This document shows positions 1 through 6,546 of a stretch of 6,702 nucleotides of DNA, in pieces. The translations under genes and the position numbers were made by a program. Each line of letters starts with the position of its first letter. Position 1 is the stretch's first letter. Origin of the DNA: Peptostreptococcaceae bacterium (GTDB lineage: Bacteria; Bacillota_A; Clostridia; Peptostreptococcales; Acidaminobacteraceae). Below the pieces are notes generated by a model, which was not told the DNA's origin, did not search any database, and worked only from the letters and a program-made list of their open reading frames with translations. Where the stretch lies: the NCBI GenBank assembly GCA_013619035.1, contig JABXKX010000323.1:1-6702 (forward strand), read 5' to 3'.

Positions 1-143
1 CCGCCTGTATTATGCATATTGATGACATAGTTATTTTCATTTCTATTTTTACCTACAATCAAACCAACAATAAAATCACTCAAGGTAAACTTTCTGATAT
101 AGGTAAAATGGTCTATACACATTACAAGGAGCTTTCATGTTAA
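1..143 (+). CDS. 3' end of an unidentified upstream gene (partial)
   Basis: The frame starting at base 3 is open from the window edge to a TAA at 141-143, about 46 codons, with A/T-rich third positions like the genes downstream. The visible C-terminus begins ACIMHIDDIVIFISIF and ends MVYTHYKELSC. I do not recognise the family. The stop lies 7 bases inside alr, and the alr Shine-Dalgarno site lies within this coding sequence, which is the arrangement expected for translationally coupled operon genes. A competing open frame exists on the opposite strand (ATG at 122, running off the left edge), but it has no good ribosome binding site and would leave no room for a promoter. I favour the + strand reading on context. 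Product unknown; only the C-terminal part is in the window. Confidence 0.55.
   Translation, partial: ACIMHIDDIVIFISIFTYNQTNNKITQGKLSDIGKMVYTHYKELSC
126..131 (+). promoter_or_regulatory. Ribosome binding site of alr
   Basis: AAGGAG followed by a 5-base spacer (CTTTC) and the ATG at 137. It lies inside the end of the preceding open frame, so ribosomes finishing that gene would stop right at the alr start. It fixes the alr start at 137. Confidence 0.75.
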
Positions 144-1267
144 GAGATACTCATTTAAAGATAAACATCAATCATCTAGAGCACAACATCAATGAGATAC
201 AGTCTTTTGTTGGGCCGAATGTTATTGTAGGGGCAGTCATTAAAGCCAACGCTTATGGACATGGTGCCAAATACATATCAAAGATTTTATACGAAGCTGG
301 TGTTAACTATTTTTTAGTAGCAACTCTTGTAGAAGCCATACAGCTTCGTCAATCGAATAAAGATTATAATATACTCATCATGGGTCATACACCTAATGAC
401 TACTTACAGAAAGTAATAGAATATGATCTTATTCCAACTATATTTTCTTTAGAACAAGCTGAATTATTAAATGAAATGGCTGCAATAACGAATCAAAAAA
501 TTCCAATTCATTTGAAAATAGAAACCGGGTTTAATAGATTAGGGTTACAAATTAATGATCAAACACTGGCTATCATTAGATCTATTAACCAAATGAAACA
601 TCTTATGATAGAAGGCGCTTTTACACATTTAACTTTAAAAGGTAAAGAAACTGATTCTAAACAATTTAATGACTTTCTAACATTAATGAAAACTTTGGAT
701 AAAGAAAACATACATATACCCATAAAACATATATGTGATAGCATCGGTATGGTGTTATACCCAGAATTCCACTTAAATATGGTTCGAGTTGGTGCCATTT
801 TATACGGATTACAATCTGAAGAACGTGGTGTACTCAACATAAAAGAGGTCTTAAGTTTCCATACAAAACTTTCTTATACAAAACAACTCAAAAAGGGTGA
901 GTCCATTTCATATGGAAATCGTTGGATAGCCACTAAAGATACGACTATCGGCACTTTACCTTTTGGTTACGCAGACGGCTATCCCAGAGAAATGTATCAA
1001 AAGGCAACCGTCGTAATCAAACAGAAAACTTATCCTATTGTAGGGGTGATTTGTATGGATCAATGTATGGTTGATTTAGGTGATGATATAATAGATATGG
1101 ATGAAATGGTCACTATCTTCGGTAAAGAGGGTGTGTCTATTGAAAAGTTAGCTCAATTATCTGTTACAAATAAAAATGATATTGTCTCTAGATATACTTC
1201 TAGAGTACCAAGAGTATATGAGAAGGATGGTAAACCATACTATATAGAAAACGAGTTGCTAAGATGA
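137..1267 (+). CDS. alr: Alanine racemase
   Basis: PLP-dependent cytosolic enzyme that interconverts L- and D-alanine, supplying D-Ala for peptidoglycan. The 376-aa length is normal for the family. The N-terminal TIM barrel carries the PLP-lysine motif VIKANAYGHG (Lys36), the ETGFNRLG segment (Arg134) and the phosphate/pyridine-binding region ending in MVRVGAILYGL (Arg217). The C-terminal beta domain carries the catalytic tyrosine in ISYGNRW (Tyr259), then PFGYADGYPREM, the CMDQCMVDLG loop (Met307-Asp308) and the closing SRVPRVY. Compared with the well-studied Bacillus (Geobacillus) enzyme, the Arg309-equivalent is Val304 and the Asn before the conserved Ser is Asp201. Both differences are recalled, not computed. 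It starts at ATG 137 behind AAGGAG, overlaps the preceding frame by 7 bases, and ends in an ATGA overlap with the next gene. An alternative substrate such as serine cannot be excluded. Confidence 0.95.
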   Translation: MLRDTHLKININHLEHNINEIQSFVGPNVIVGAVIKANAYGHGAKYISKILYEAGVNYFLVATLVEAIQLRQSNKDYNILIMGHTPNDYLQKVIEYDLIPTIFSLEQAELLNEMAAITNQKIPIHLKIETGFNRLGLQINDQTLAIIRSINQMKHLMIEGAFTHLTLKGKETDSKQFNDFLTLMKTLDKENIHIPIKHICDSIGMVLYPEFHLNMVRVGAILYGLQSEERGVLNIKEVLSFHTKLSYTKQLKKGESISYGNRWIATKDTTIGTLPFGYADGYPREMYQKATVVIKQKTYPIVGVICMDQCMVDLGDDIIDMDEMVTIFGKEGVSIEKLAQLSVTNKNDIVSRYTSRVPRVYEKDGKPYYIENELLR

Positions 1268-2418
1268 ATATAAAAACTAGAATTGATGAAATATACGATG
1301 AAATGGTTGAACTAAGGCGTTATTTTCATCAAAATCCTGAACTCAGTAATCAAGAGTACAATACACAAAAGAAAATACAGGAGTTCCTGACGAATCATCA
1401 TATTGAGAATCAAAAGATTGCTTCGACAGGCGTTATTGGTTTAATTGGGACCACAGGAAAAACAGTTGGATTAAGAGCTGATATTGATGCATTACCAATT
1501 CAAGAGATTAACGATGTACCTTATGCTTCAATCAACTCAGGTGTCATGCATGCTTGTGGTCATGATGTTCATACAACAATATTATTGGGAACAGCTAAAC
1601 TCTTAAAAGAACTCTCACACAACCTAAACGGACAAGTAAAATTGATGTTTCAGCCTGCAGAAGAAACAACAGGCGGCGCATTACCAATGATTCAAGAAGG
1701 CATACTAGAAAACCCAAAAGTTGATTACGTACTGGGTCTACATGTGATGCCATACTTAGAAAGTGGTACAATTGAACTTAAACACGGACAATTAAATGCT
1801 GCTTCAGATATGATTACAATTACAATTAAAGGTAAGAAAGGTCATGGGGCTTATCCAGAATTGTCTATCGATGCTATTAGTGCTGCAGCTCATGTTATTA
1901 CCGCATTACAAACATTAGTCAGTAGAAACATATCCCCTCTTAATGCTTGCGTCTTATCCATCGGTAGTATCAATGGTGGGCTTAAAGGTAATATCATCTG
2001 TGATGAAGTTGTTTTACAAGGCACACTCCGGACATTAGATCCTAAAACAAGAGCTTACGCAAAAGAGAGAATTCTTGAAATAATAAAACATCAAACCCAG
2101 TCATTTGGTGCGGACTTTAAATTAGACTTTGAAGAAGGATATGAACCACTAATCAACAACAATGCTATGATTGACTTTATCAAAAAAACGGCTGAGGAAG
2201 TTATTGGTGAAGATCACATTGTCATGAAATCTTCACCCAGTTTAGGCGTAGAAGATTTTGCTTACTTCTCTAATAGAGTTAAAGGTGCTTTTTATCATTT
2301 AGGATGTAAAAAATCAGATAATCTCTCATTACACCAAAATAATTTTGATATAAACGAATCCTGTATTAAAACGGGTATTCTTATGCAAGTTGAATTGGTT
2401 TTAAAACTACTTAAGTAA
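1264..2418 (+). CDS. M20D-family metallo-amidohydrolase (N-acetyl-diaminopimelate deacetylase / hippurate hydrolase-like)
   Basis: Cytosolic zinc-type hydrolase that removes an acyl group from the nitrogen of an amino acid or related compound. The 384-aa length is typical. Metal-site motifs are all present: HACGHD (Cys98, His100), FQPAEET (Glu133-Glu134), LGLHV (His160) and a late LHQNNFDINE (His357). GLRADIDALP (70-78) is the family signature near the N-terminus. The inserted lid/dimer domain includes KGHGAYPELSIDAI (His194). The ATG at 1264 overlaps the alr stop (ATGA) with no strong Shine-Dalgarno site, so translation probably depends on coupling to alr. Family members include N-acetyl-LL-diaminopimelate deacetylase (YkuR/DapL) and hippurate or indole-acetyl-amino-acid hydrolases. 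Linkage to alr suggests the diaminopimelate/lysine role, but no other lysine gene is visible and the substrate is inferred only. Confidence 0.9.
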   Translation: MNIKTRIDEIYDEMVELRRYFHQNPELSNQEYNTQKKIQEFLTNHHIENQKIASTGVIGLIGTTGKTVGLRADIDALPIQEINDVPYASINSGVMHACGHDVHTTILLGTAKLLKELSHNLNGQVKLMFQPAEETTGGALPMIQEGILENPKVDYVLGLHVMPYLESGTIELKHGQLNAASDMITITIKGKKGHGAYPELSIDAISAAAHVITALQTLVSRNISPLNACVLSIGSINGGLKGNIICDEVVLQGTLRTLDPKTRAYAKERILEIIKHQTQSFGADFKLDFEEGYEPLINNNAMIDFIKKTAEEVIGEDHIVMKSSPSLGVEDFAYFSNRVKGAFYHLGCKKSDNLSLHQNNFDINESCIKTGILMQVELVLKLLK

Positions 2419-2420
2419 TA

Positions 2421-2450
2421 AGAGCCTCATTTCACTTGAAATGAGGCTCT
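2421..2450. terminator. Bidirectional intrinsic terminator between convergent genes
   Basis: A perfect 14-bp inverted repeat, AGAGCCTCATTTCA / TGAAATGAGGCTCT, is separated by only CT (in practice a small 4-6 base loop). It fills most of the 39-base gap between the M20 gene stop (2416-2418) and the tldE stop (2458-2460). On the + strand it is followed by the pyrimidine-rich CTTCTTATC; the uridine run is imperfect in both directions. Position and symmetry indicate that it ends transcription of both converging operons. Confidence 0.8.
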
Positions 2451-2457
2451 CTTCTTA

Positions 2458-3795
2458 TCATTCAATCTGTGTTTTACCAGTAAATGAAAAATCTTTAACC
2501 TTGATTGCAGGAACATATAAATTTCCAAAGAATCCAGGTGTTTTTTCTCTATCTTTAGATAATTCTACAACATTATTAAAGACATGATTGATAGAATCCG
2601 TAAATCTTAAATTATAAACGGGTTTGGTTACTTTACCATCTTCAATTAAGAATAGACCGTCTCTCGTTAATGCAGTTAATACACCTTGCGTTGGATCAAC
2701 TATGTTCATATAGTGGAATCGACTAACCAACAATCCTCTTTTAGTGGATTGGATCATTTTACTTAATGAACTGTTACCACCTTCCATTACTAAGTTTAGA
2801 GGAATTCCGCCTTCTCCGGCATAACCAACTGAATGACCAGTTGTTTCTTTATTCTCTGCCATAGCTGTGATGGTATCGTATGCAATGTTTTTTAAAATAC
2901 CCTTTTCAATAATCTTTAAAGACTGTCTCGGATGACCTTCAAAGTCGAATGGTAAATTATTAGTCTTTGGATGCATGATATCATCACTAATGTTGATATT
3001 TGTACCCATGACTTGCTCCCCAACTTTTCCTGTAAAACAACTCATGCCAATCTGATGAAACTTGGAATTAGCCCCAATATAACCTGTATACATTAAAATA
3101 TCCCCTACTGCTAACGGTTCTAAGATAACATCATATTTTTCCGGTTCGATTGAAATCGGATTTAATCCTTGTTTTGATTTATTGTATGCTTTAGTAAACT
3201 CTCTAACAACATCTATATCTTTAGCATCGGATACGGATGTTTCGATATAACCGGAAGCGCCACTTCCATGCATCACCATAGCATTTAAATCGACTGAAGA
3301 GTTAGAAACATAACGTTTCACACCATGAGAGTTCCCCCATGCTAAAACTATATTTTTGAGTGAGAAAGCACCCGCTGCTATAAAGTCGTCATCTAATAAA
3401 TCTATTGATTCTTTTAAAAGCTCCGCTCTTTTTAAAGTATCAAACTCATTATTTAATGAGCTGTTATACGACTCTGATACAATTTCGAGACTGTCTTTTA
3501 ACTCAGGTAATTCAAGATGTCCTACCGGTAAAAATTCTAATTTGTTTTCAGCATCTTTTAGTGCTTCTAAAAGTGCTCCATCATCCAAAACATTAGTAGA
3601 AACTATAGATATTTTCTTGTCTCCAAATAAGTTAATCTTCACTTCACAGTCATCATTGTACACGTTCTGGTGAATCTCTGAATTTGCAAATCTTGTTAAA
3701 CCTTCTTGTTTCATCGTAATATCTACAGCAACATAATAAGTCGTGTGCCTTGTTATCAAATCAATTATTTCATAAGCACGGTTTTTAGTTAGCAT
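2458..3795 (-). CDS. tldE: TldE/PmbA-family protein, non-catalytic partner of TldD
   Basis: Second subunit of the cytosolic TldD/TldE metallopeptidase, 445 aa from the chosen start. It has the PmbA/TldD fold signature but no HExxxH motif, as expected for TldE, which helps form the active complex while TldD provides the metal site. Recognisable family segments include the N-terminal VDITMKQEGLTRFANSEIHQN, the central YDVILEPLAVGDILMYTGYIGANS, the NNLPFDFEGHPRQSLKIIEKGILKN stretch and a C-terminal FTGKTQIE. I chose ATG 3795 because AGTAGG lies 8 bases upstream; a GTG at 3804 is in frame but its Shine-Dalgarno site would be missing. From ATG 3795 it overlaps the tldD stop codon region by 11 bases, so the two are translationally coupled. 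It ends by the shared terminator with the opposing operon. Confidence 0.9.
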   Translation of the reverse strand: MLTKNRAYEIIDLITRHTTYYVAVDITMKQEGLTRFANSEIHQNVYNDDCEVKINLFGDKKISIVSTNVLDDGALLEALKDAENKLEFLPVGHLELPELKDSLEIVSESYNSSLNNEFDTLKRAELLKESIDLLDDDFIAAGAFSLKNIVLAWGNSHGVKRYVSNSSVDLNAMVMHGSGASGYIETSVSDAKDIDVVREFTKAYNKSKQGLNPISIEPEKYDVILEPLAVGDILMYTGYIGANSKFHQIGMSCFTGKVGEQVMGTNINISDDIMHPKTNNLPFDFEGHPRQSLKIIEKGILKNIAYDTITAMAENKETTGHSVGYAGEGGIPLNLVMEGGNSSLSKMIQSTKRGLLVSRFHYMNIVDPTQGVLTALTRDGLFLIEDGKVTKPVYNLRFTDSINHVFNNVVELSKDREKTPGFFGNLYVPAIKVKDFSFTGKTQIE

Positions 3796-5230
3796 CAACA
3801 ACACCTACTTTCACATTTCTAAATCTAGTTGGTGAAGAACCATGAGCAACATGAGCACTTTGTCCAGGTTGTCCTTTACCACAGTTTGGTGTACCATAAA
3901 CTTGCCAATGATTCTCATTGGCTACACCATCACAACTATTCCAAAACTCAGGTGTTATCCCTGAATAGATAGGATTTTTGTATATTTTTCCGGTTAATTT
4001 TCCTTCTTTTATTTCATAAGCTATTTCAGTCGCAAATTGGAAATTGATACGTTTATCATCTATACTCCAACTCTTGTTCGTTGATAAGAACAATCCATCT
4101 TCAATATCGTCAAACAACTCATCCAACTCAAATTCGCCTGGCAAAATACTGATATTTGTCATTCTAACGATCGGTATGTTACCCCATCCGTCAGCTCTAT
4201 TAGTCCCGTTTGACGGTTTGTTTAATTTTACAGCGGTATCACGTGATGTAATAAAGTTTTTAATAATACCTTTATCAATAATTGGTGTCACTTGAGCTTT
4301 CACACCGTCATCATCGTATCCGAAGGTACCTAAAGCTTGTGGTATTGTCGCATCAGCAACAATATTCACATATTCAGAACCATATCTATATTGCTCTTCA
4401 AGCATATCTACATGAACAAAACTCATGCCAGCATATGCAGCCTCAGAACCAAAAATTCTATCCAATTCAATTGGATGTCCAATACTTTCATGTATTTGCA
4501 GCGTCATTTGATCTGAGTTTATAACCACATCAAAAATGCCTGAAGGGCATTCTTCTGCTCTTACCAATTTTGATGCTTCTTCACCAATTCTCTTTGCATT
4601 TGATTTCAAATTAAGTGCTACAACATATTCATAGCCTGCTGTACCATAATTACCACCAGAATTCGGATAACTTCTGGCCTGAGTATCACCTTCATAAGTT
4701 GCAAAAGCAGTTATTCCTCCACCAGACTCAAATAATTCTTGTACAATGTAACTGCCTTCGGTATCAGCATAAATTTTATCTTGCCTTTGAAAAATAAGAC
4801 CACCAGTTGTTCGAGTTACATCAGGATCTTCTTTCATCAATGCCTCAGATGAAGTTAACAATTCAATTTTTTCTTTTAGAGGCACTGTAAACGGATCAAC
4901 CTCAATCGGTGTTTTATATGTATCAATAGTATTCTCTTTATCAGCTAATGCAATTTTTTCCTTTTGTAGCACTCTACTCGCTTTAGCAATGTCAACAGCT
5001 TTTAAAGCCGTATCATGTAAAGACGTGATATCTTGTGTACTTGAAAATCCTAGAGATCCATCTAAAATAACTCGTATACCAAATCCTTTGCTTCTCCTGT
5101 TACTAATCTCTTTAACTTGACCATTTTCTGTCTGAATGTCTTCAATTTTTGTATCTACCATACGGATATCCGCATAGTCAACACCTTGTTTTTTCAAGAA
5201 AGTTAATTCTTGCTCAATAAAACTTTTCAA
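3785..5230 (-). CDS. tldD: TldD-family zinc metallopeptidase
   Basis: Catalytic subunit of the TldD/TldE peptidase, known to degrade short unfolded peptides and, in characterised cases, to trim leader peptides of modified peptides (microcin B17 maturation) and to degrade the CcdA antitoxin. The 481-aa length is normal. The zinc motif HESIGH is at residues 247-252 (His247, Glu248, His252). The C-terminal third ligand is Cys450 in GTPNCGKGQPGQSAH. The N-terminus (ADIRMVDTKIEDIQTENGQV, RRSKGFGIRVI) is typical of TldD. The start is TTG at 5230: AAGGGGGGAA lies 7 bases upstream, no ATG or GTG alternative lies between it and the upstream in-frame TGA, and MKSFIEQEL is a sensible N-terminus. All metal ligands are intact, so the complex should be active. 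The natural substrate is unknown: no precursor peptide or modification enzyme is seen nearby. Confidence 0.95.
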   Translation of the reverse strand: MKSFIEQELTFLKKQGVDYADIRMVDTKIEDIQTENGQVKEISNRRSKGFGIRVILDGSLGFSSTQDITSLHDTALKAVDIAKASRVLQKEKIALADKENTIDTYKTPIEVDPFTVPLKEKIELLTSSEALMKEDPDVTRTTGGLIFQRQDKIYADTEGSYIVQELFESGGGITAFATYEGDTQARSYPNSGGNYGTAGYEYVVALNLKSNAKRIGEEASKLVRAEECPSGIFDVVINSDQMTLQIHESIGHPIELDRIFGSEAAYAGMSFVHVDMLEEQYRYGSEYVNIVADATIPQALGTFGYDDDGVKAQVTPIIDKGIIKNFITSRDTAVKLNKPSNGTNRADGWGNIPIVRMTNISILPGEFELDELFDDIEDGLFLSTNKSWSIDDKRINFQFATEIAYEIKEGKLTGKIYKNPIYSGITPEFWNSCDGVANENHWQVYGTPNCGKGQPGQSAHVAHGSSPTRFRNVKVGVVDAN

Positions 5231-5235
5231 ATAAA

Positions 5236-5245
5236 TTCCCCCCTT
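5236..5245 (-). promoter_or_regulatory. Ribosome binding site of tldD (G-run before a TTG start)
   Basis: On the - strand AAGGGGGGAA sits 7 bases before TTG 5230. The run of six G replaces a normal GGAGG core. It matters because the only usable start is the non-ATG codon TTG, so this site decides the gene start. Confidence 0.55.
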
Positions 5246-5297
5246 ATCTAAGTTGTAATACCCTCACATATAATGATATTTCTAAATGTAAACTTTT

Positions 5298-5325
5298 TAT
5301 ATAGATAAAATGAATTCTAATTCAA
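5298..5325 (-). promoter_or_regulatory. Candidate sigma-A-type promoter of tldD-tldE
   Basis: On the - strand TTGAAT (5325-5320) and TATATA (5303-5298) are separated by 16 bases. Transcription would start near 5291, giving a leader of about 60 bases before TTG 5230. The region is very AT-rich, so chance matches are likely; no operator or hairpin is evident in the leader. Confidence 0.35.
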
Positions 5326-5344
5326 TTTTAACTTTTAAACCATA

Positions 5345-5446
5345 ATTGCTCTTGCTATCCATAATTAAGTAATTGTCGTATTAGAAATTTATCATGAAGG
5401 CATGAGTCCAGTTCAATACAGTACTCTTGCTAAACTGGTTGGTTAA
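5345..5446 (+). pseudogene. C-terminal fragment of IS3-family transposase OrfB, frameshifted
   Basis: The last 15 codons read GMSPVQYSTLAKLVG then TAA (5444-5446), matching the conserved end of IS3-family OrfB transposases (KGMSPVQYR type). Just upstream a second frame reads IHNY then, after a one-base deletion, SNCRIR, matching the usual YIHYYNNxRI segment; a further frameshift joins the two blocks. Reading straight through in the final frame gives a TAA at 5366-5368. The catalytic DDE region is missing, so this is a dead gene. The family call is confident because two conserved blocks appear in the correct order and spacing. Confidence 0.75.
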
Positions 5447-5456
5447 AAATACAATC

Positions 5457-5481
5457 TGTCTAACTTATAAAATTCACTTCA
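5457..5481 (+). repeat. Probable right terminal inverted repeat of the IS relic
   Basis: The first ten bases TGTCTAACTT and the TCACTTCA end resemble IS150-group terminal repeats, while the middle has drifted to A/T. About 18 of 25 positions match the pattern I remember. It lies ten bases after the transposase stop, as in intact elements. No partner left repeat occurs in the window. Confidence 0.5.
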
Positions 5482-5496
5482 TACCAGTTGAGTCTC

Positions 5497-6459
5497 TTAA
5501 TCAATGTTTTCCAGAAGTGTTTTTATAGGAATCTGATACAAGTTCCTATTGACAAGCCAATTTCTTGAAGAATCTGCACCCCCAGAAACATATAATTGAT
5601 CATTGTATTCAACTGCCCCCATCGCAACTATTTTTTTAGGTAGTGGTAATCCTTTTCTCCAAGTGTGTGTTTCCAAGGAGAAAATGTCTACACGTGCCTC
5701 GGGTGTATCTGTATCTCTGAAGCCACCTAATATAATGACTTCATCACCATAAACAACAATGCCACCATAGAAAAGACATGTAGGCATATTGCCTATGCTT
5801 TCCCATGTGTCAGTTTTTGTGTCATATACTTCAATCGATGAATTGGAGCCCCAAATTCCTTCTCCCTCAGCATCGTAAACCCCGCCTCCAAAAACATAAA
5901 TCTTATCATCATGTACAATGGAAGAGTAGTTGTGCTTACCGATTGGCATAGGAGCCATCTCAAGCCAAGAATCTGTCTTTATATCATAAACTTGATTTCT
6001 ATTGGATACGATAGACCAGGTTTCAAGACCACCCATAACGTATATTTTACCGTTGACGGCAACTCCCTTCACGTGCTGAATGTTTGTTGGAATTGGAGCT
6101 AAAAGTGACCACTCATCTTTAATTGGATCATAGACTTCGTGGACATCTGAAAAAGGATCTCCAGCAATTGCATGAATCTTACCATTGGTTGAAGCAAAAG
6201 CTGCATTCATACGTTTAGTCTGCATGGATGCTTTTTTCGTCCATTCATTTGTGGTAGGCTCATATTTATAGGCGGTACGTAGATAACCATTATTCGAACT
6301 ACCTCCAATGCTGTATAGAGCGTCATCGCATGATACAAAACCACCTGCATGCATTTCGAAAGGTGCATTAGAATAGGATTTCCATTCAACAACAGCATTA
6401 CTATGTGAAGAGACTTCACTGAATAAGACCAACAACATTAATATTAATTTTACTATCAT
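5497..6459 (-). CDS. Secreted Kelch-repeat six-bladed beta-propeller protein
   Basis: Predicted exported protein of 320 aa. The N-terminus MIVKLILMLLVLFSEVSSHSNA is a signal peptide with likely cleavage after Ala22; there is no lipobox cysteine, no membrane anchor and no sorting signal. Kelch repeats follow, each with a GG or AG pair in one strand and a Tyr...Trp later: GG52, AG99, GG143, GG191, GG245 and GG293, with Trp73, 117, 165, 219 and 267. The sixth repeat lacks its Trp, and Trp26 at the N-terminus (VVEW) probably closes the ring. I chose ATG 6459 because GAGGGAG precedes it and a consensus -10 box would start transcription downstream of the other in-frame ATG at 6513 (338 aa). Sampled GC is about 42%, higher than the neighbours. 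Ligand, binding or enzymatic role (for example sialic-acid mutarotase-like) is unknown. Confidence 0.85.
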   Translation of the reverse strand: MIVKLILMLLVLFSEVSSHSNAVVEWKSYSNAPFEMHAGGFVSCDDALYSIGGSSNNGYLRTAYKYEPTTNEWTKKASMQTKRMNAAFASTNGKIHAIAGDPFSDVHEVYDPIKDEWSLLAPIPTNIQHVKGVAVNGKIYVMGGLETWSIVSNRNQVYDIKTDSWLEMAPMPIGKHNYSSIVHDDKIYVFGGGVYDAEGEGIWGSNSSIEVYDTKTDTWESIGNMPTCLFYGGIVVYGDEVIILGGFRDTDTPEARVDIFSLETHTWRKGLPLPKKIVAMGAVEYNDQLYVSGGADSSRNWLVNRNLYQIPIKTLLENID

Positions 6460-6470
6460 ATCTCCCTCTT
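6460..6470 (-). promoter_or_regulatory. Ribosome binding site of the Kelch gene
   Basis: AAGAGGGAGAT directly precedes ATG 6459; the GAGG core is 5 bases from the start. The upstream in-frame ATG at 6513 lacks a comparable site, so this supports the 320-aa protein with a clean signal peptide. Confidence 0.65.
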
Positions 6471-6516
6471 TTCTAAAATACATGACAGAGTAAACTGAAG
6501 GCGTACTCATCAAACC

Positions 6517-6546
6517 ATTATATTAATTCAATTCAAACGTCTCCAA
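6517..6546 (-). promoter_or_regulatory. Candidate promoter of the Kelch gene
   Basis: On the - strand a perfect TATAAT (6522-6517) is preceded, after 18 bases, by TTGGAG (6546-6541), a partial -35 match. Transcription would begin near 6510, about 50 bases before ATG 6459. This gives the Kelch gene its own promoter and argues against translation from 6513. Confidence 0.5.

Larger units (their letters stand above)
5345..5481 (+). mobile_element. Relic of an IS3-family (IS150-like) insertion sequence, right end only
   Basis: This + strand segment contains the decayed C-terminus of an IS3-family transposase (5345-5446). Ten bases after its stop comes 5457-5481, which begins TGTCTAACTT and ends TCACTTCA. 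As I recall, IS150-group right terminal repeats read TGTCTAACTT, then a G/T-rich stretch, then TCACTACA, ending directly after the transposase stop, so both content and spacing match. The left end and most of the element are absent from the window. It lies between the tldD promoter and the Kelch gene. Family assignment rests on remembered consensus, not a search. Confidence 0.7.

Noticed and set aside
1..122. Open frame on the - strand from ATG 122 off the left edge (MCIDHFTYIRKF...)
   Set aside because: About 40 codons, no good Shine-Dalgarno site, and its promoter would have to lie inside alr; the + strand frame fits operon structure better. Kept only as an alternative.
3356..4797. Several open frames on the + strand across tldD and tldE
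   Set aside because: They lie antisense to two well-supported genes, have low-complexity or implausible proteins and no ribosome sites.
5317..5330. TAATTCAATT shared by the tldD and Kelch upstream regions (also near 6523-6533)
   Set aside because: A 10-base AT-rich match, with no symmetry or further extension, is expected by chance in this composition.
5433..5489. 7-bp inverted repeat AACTGGT / ACCAGTT with a 43-base gap downstream of the Kelch gene
   Set aside because: Too short for such a long gap, no T-run; it does not make a credible terminator and partly lies in the IS relic.
5231..5496. Possible small precursor-peptide gene next to tldD
   Set aside because: The only protein-like signal in the gap is the + strand transposase tail; no short frame with a ribosome site and a plausible leader/core was seen.
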